Shown piece by piece: positions 12,336 through 15,170 of a DNA stretch of 15,170 nt (its first letter is position 1; every line of letters begins with the position of its first letter). The position numbers and the translations under genes are program-made. The DNA lies in NCBI GenBank assembly GCA_026770615.1, contig MU631436.1, positions 204,004 through 219,173 of the forward strand, given 5' to 3'. The DNA comes from Pavlovales sp. CCMP2436. Its lineage: Eukaryota > Haptophyta > Pavlovophyceae > Pavlovales. Under the pieces are notes generated by a model. That model saw only the letters and a list, made by a program, of their open reading frames with translations, did no database searches and had not been told where the DNA came from.

Positions 12336-15170
12336 CGAGCTGCGCGACAGGCTATGCGCCGCTTATTGCGCGCTGCTCGCGTCCGACGGGCCCGTCGCCG
12401 AGCTGGAGCAGAGGTTTGCGGAGCTGGAGCAGAGGCTGTGGCGCGTGGCCTACTATGATCCGATAGATGCGCACCGAAAACGCCTGCGCAAGCTGGCGAC
12501 GGAGGCGTCGACACGTAGGGCGCCGCACGAGAGCGACACGGTGGATGCAGCCGAGTCGGACCTGGAAGTGCTTCTAAAACACGGCGATGGCTTCTACAAG
12601 AAGCTCCACGCGCAACTCGCCGCCGCCGAGCTGCACGCGCGCGCAGTGGCGTTGGGCGGCTGCGAGGGCGGCGGTTGCAGCAGTCACGCCCTCCGCACCG
12701 TCAGCGCCGCCGCTGCCGCCGAAGAGGAGGGTGGGGGCCGCGCACACAGTCTTGCGCTCGCACGGCATCGCTGCCTAATCGCGCTGGGCGACCTCGCGCG
12801 CTATGACACGATGCACCTGTCCCACGCCTACTCGCAGGGTCCGGAGGCGCATGCCGGAGTTCCTCGCCTGGCTGGCGCTGGCTTGCAGCCCGCCAAGCCC
12901 TCTTCGCGTAAGGACTGGAGCCGCGCGCGCAGCCGCTACGAGTGCGCCGCGAGGCTGGCGCCCGCGCACGGGGTGGCGTACAACCAGCTGGCAGTCCTCG
13001 AGGCCTACGCTGCAACCTACCCCTCCGTCGCGTCTGCCGCGCATGGCCTCGTTAGCGTTCCGAACGGCAGCGGCGTCACTGCGCGCGGCGTCACGCCAAC
13101 GCCGCCGCGCGCCCGTCTGGCGCCAGCGCGGACGGACACGCTCCGAGCGGCCTGGCTTTACGCCCGCGCTCTCGCATGCGACATCCCGTTTGCCACCGCG
13201 GCGACAAACCTCCAGCAGCTACTCGCCAGGCGGCCGGGGCAGGCTCTCTCCGCCCCGGCTCGAGGGGGGCCGCGCGGGGGGCGGGGCGCGGGGGCGCTCG
13301 CGCGGGGGGGTGCGGGCGCGGCGAGTGAGGGGGCGGGAGCTGTTGCGGAGGAGTGGCAAGGCGCCTTCCTGCACGCGTTCGCGCGCGTGCACGGGCTATG
13401 CGTGCAGGCGGCGGCGGAGGCGGCAGCGGGTGCGGCAGCGAGGGGGGATGTCGCTCCGAACCCGAATCGCGCGCCGAGTAGCGCGGCGAGGGGAGGGGGG
13501 GGAGAGGGGCGAGAAGGCGGCTGGAAAGGAGGGGGGGCAGGCGGGTTGGCGAGCACCGCGGCCGAGCAGCAGAGGCCGCCATCGCTGCGCATTCTCTTCG
13601 TGCAGTCAGCCACTCTGCTCAAGGCGCACGCGGCAGAGCCTGCGGAGGGAAGAGGGGCAAAGCCGCGCACCCACCCTGACGCGGCTGCTCACGCCAACGC
13701 GACTGGCGCCAACGCTGTCGCCGCCGCCGCCGCTGCTGCAGCTGGCGCGACTGCTGCTGGGGGGGGAGGGGGTGCAGTGGATGGGGTGCGGGCGGCGGAG
13801 GCGGCTGTAGTGGTCGGGGCGGGGGCGAAGGCAGGTCCCGCCGCTCGCGCGCACCCCTCCCCCCCGCCCCCGCTGCAGCTCGCCTCGGTGCGGCGCGCTC
13901 TCTTCTGCTGCGCGTTCGCCGTGTGGGCCGCAGAGGGAGGTAACAAGCACAATCATAATCGTAATAGTGATAATAATAATAACATAAGACTAAATAAACA
14001 TAAAAATAGCAACAATACATAATTGAACAAAAACGAAAAAAAAAAACGAATAAAATCACAATGAATAGTAATTACACTACAATGAGTAGGGTGCGCACTG
14101 TTGCTCGATAGGGCGGCGGCCGAGGCGCTCAGGAATAGGCTCCACCCCCCGCGCCCCGCTCCGAGCCCCGATCCCGCGACGAGCCGGAGCCCCAACGCCG
14201 CTGCGGCAGGGGGGGTAGGGTTGCAGCGGGCAGGGTTGCAAGGAGCTGAGCCGCGCTCGCCCGGCCTTGCAACGCCCGCCCCGCGCGAGAGCAGCGCGAA
14301 GGTGGGGGGCGACTCGTTGACTCCCTTGACGGACTCGCTGGTGGCGCAGGCATGTGCAGCGGCTGCCAGGCAGAACGGTATTCTTCTTCTGATTATTATT
14401 CTGATTTCCAATCAGCTATGATTAGCTATGATTAGCTACGATTGGCTATGATTGTCTATGATTAGCTATGATGATTCATGATTCATGATTTATGAGTTAT
14501 GAGTTGTGATTTGTGATTTATCATTTATCATTTATGATAATGATTTGTGATGATAATAAATTACCTTGAGCTCATAATAATAATGAAAGGAATATTACAA
14601 CGAGAACTAACCAATACCTCATCACAATAACAATGGTGCAGGGGGCAGGGCGGCTGCGCTCGAGTGGACTGCACGCACCCTCGCGCCACTTGCGTCCTGG
14701 CTGCTCCGCCCGTGCCTACTGACCACTTCAGTGTCCGCTGTTCCAGTGTCCGCACCACTGTACGTTGCTGGCGCCCACTGCCCCGCAGCGGACACTGGAG
14801 CTGCTGCTTCAGGTGCCCCCTGCGCCGAGCCCGCCGCGCCCCGCAGTCCGCACCTGCGCAGCCCCGCGCACGACTACGAGTGCACACCGGCGGAGCGGGC
14901 AGCGGAGCGGGCAGCGGAGCGGGCAGCGGAGCGGGCAGCGGAGCGGGCAGCGGAGCAGGCAGCGGACCGGGCAGCGAAGCGGGCAGCGGAGCGGGCAGCG
15001 GAGCGGGCGGCGGGTGAGCGCGAGACCCCCCCGCGCTGCCTCGCCACGCAGGCGCAGACGCCGGCCGAGCGGACAGCGGAGCGGACAGCGGAGCGGACAG
15101 CGGAGCGGACAGCGGAGCGGACAGCGGAGCGGACAGCGGAGCGGACAGCGGAGCGGACAGCGGAGCGGAC
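12253..15170 (+). CDS. EST1/SMG5-SMG6-SMG7-like protein, three exons, 3' end outside window
   Basis: Coding exons 12253-13939, 14090-14377 and 14642 to beyond 15170. Members of this family bind phosphorylated UPF1 in nonsense-mediated mRNA decay, or serve telomerase (Est1). Residues about 62-80 (LWRVAYYDPIDAHRKRLRKL) and 110-120 (GDGFYKKLHA) match the helical 14-3-3-like N-terminus. The EST1 domain follows: RHRCLIALGDLARY (171-184), W222, AARLAPAHGVAYNQLAVL (232-249), and WLYARALACDIPFATAATNL (301-320). Later pieces fit the rest of the fold: FLHAFARVHGLCVQAA, LRILFVQSATLLKAH and VRRALFCCAFAVW. Between them lie long Gly/Ala/Arg-rich insertions unusual for the family. In exon 3 LEWTARTLAPLASWLLR could be the next conserved helix, then the ERAA/ERTA array. 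No PIN domain is seen in the window, so SMG5, SMG6 or SMG7 cannot be chosen. The start is the first ATG of the frame; a second Met lies at residue 4. Confidence 0.85.
13217..13570 (+). repeat. G-rich low-complexity insertion in exon 1
   Basis: Dense runs of G (up to seven) and GCG triplets code Gly, Ala and Arg. They break the EST1 domain after NLQQLLARR and again after VQAAAEAAAG. A similar stretch lies at about 13690-13860. The G runs could form quadruplexes in DNA or RNA. Confidence 0.7.
13940..14089 (+). other. Intron 1 of the SMG-like gene (150 bp, phase 1)
   Basis: GTAACA at the donor and GAGTAG at the acceptor. The inside is AT-rich with TAATAATAA and A-runs, sharply unlike the flanking exons. 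Joining 13939 to 14090 keeps the frame: AVWAAEGG is followed by CALLLDRAAAEALRNRL. Without splicing the frame stops at 14020-14022. Confidence 0.8.
14378..14641 (+). other. Intron 2 of the SMG-like gene (264 bp, phase 1) with 10-bp tandem repeats
   Basis: Donor GTATTC after CAGAACG, acceptor GGTGCAG. Joining 14377 to 14642 continues AAARQNG with GRAAALEWTARTLAP and stays open to the window end. Inside, about six units of AGCTATGATT (14413-14472) are followed by TGATTCATGATT-type repeats. Confidence 0.8.
14890..15009 (+). repeat. 12-bp coding minisatellite, ten units of AERA
   Basis: Ten units of GCGGAGCGGGCA with three variants in the middle (CAG, GAC and AAG substitutions). Read in the frame set by both splice junctions, they give Ala-Glu-Arg-Ala, a highly charged helix former. 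Confidence 0.9.
15064..15170 (+). repeat. 12-bp coding minisatellite, about nine units of AERT, continues past the window
   Basis: Units of GCGGAGCGGACA, differing from the left array by G to A at one position (Ala to Thr). After the first unit they show no variation up to the edge. The two arrays are separated by about 54 bases of non-repeat coding sequence. Confidence 0.9.

Noticed and set aside
13091..14059. Several minus-strand ORFs rich in Pro, Arg and Ala
   Set aside because: They mirror the Gly/Ala low-complexity part of the SMG-like exon and cross its intron. Long stop-free frames are expected in such GC-rich DNA.
14664..15017. Silk-like Gly-Ser-Gly-Ala repeat ORF
   Set aside because: It is another frame of the 12-bp array. 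The frame joined by both splice sites reads ERAA instead, and it alone continues from the EST1-type exons.

Overview
The window looks like nuclear DNA of a unicellular eukaryote, most likely an alga. A haptophyte is my best guess, but that is only inference from style. Reasons: spliceosomal GT...AG introns that are AT-rich inside GC-rich exons, a Ty1/copia LTR retrotransposon, an EST1/SMG-family gene of nonsense-mediated decay, a thioredoxin with a long targeting-type leader, and abundant micro- and minisatellites. I see no operons, no Shine-Dalgarno-led genes, no CRISPR array, and no rRNA or tRNA gene.

Layout. 1-462: 3' end of a gene built of 99-bp (33-codon) repeats, followed by a purine-only-like tract. 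667-990 (minus strand): remnant of an unidentified coding sequence with one stop. 1184-7069: a complete but dead Ty1/copia element with two ~305-bp LTRs, gag, protease, integrase, reverse transcriptase and RNase H. It carries at least eight disabling lesions, including an in-place inversion of about 186 bp that puts the Gag RGG-rich linker and a zinc-knuckle-like motif on the opposite strand. 7070-8550: satellite-like DNA and a proline-rich repeat frame interrupted only by TAG codons. 8844-9122: short ORF resembling a SAM domain. 9123-11125: about 2 kb without a convincing gene, holding a perfect 30-bp palindrome.

The right third holds two credible living genes in divergent orientation. A thioredoxin (minus, 11126-11755) and an EST1/SMG5/6/7-like gene (plus, from 12253, running off the window) share an interval of about 500 bp. 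In that interval a 41-bp direct repeat creates two short upstream ORFs, the second overlapping the start of the SMG-like gene. The SMG-like gene has at least three exons joined by two phase-1 introns. Its third exon enters a tandem array of 12-bp units coding ERAA and then ERTA, which reaches the window edge.

The strongest unusual signals are the frame-preserving gag inversion, a predicted membrane helix between Gag and protease of the copia element, the 30-bp palindrome, the TAG-only-interrupted repeat frame, and the uORF pair in front of an NMD-type gene. No computation or database search was available. Family calls rest on motifs read by eye.
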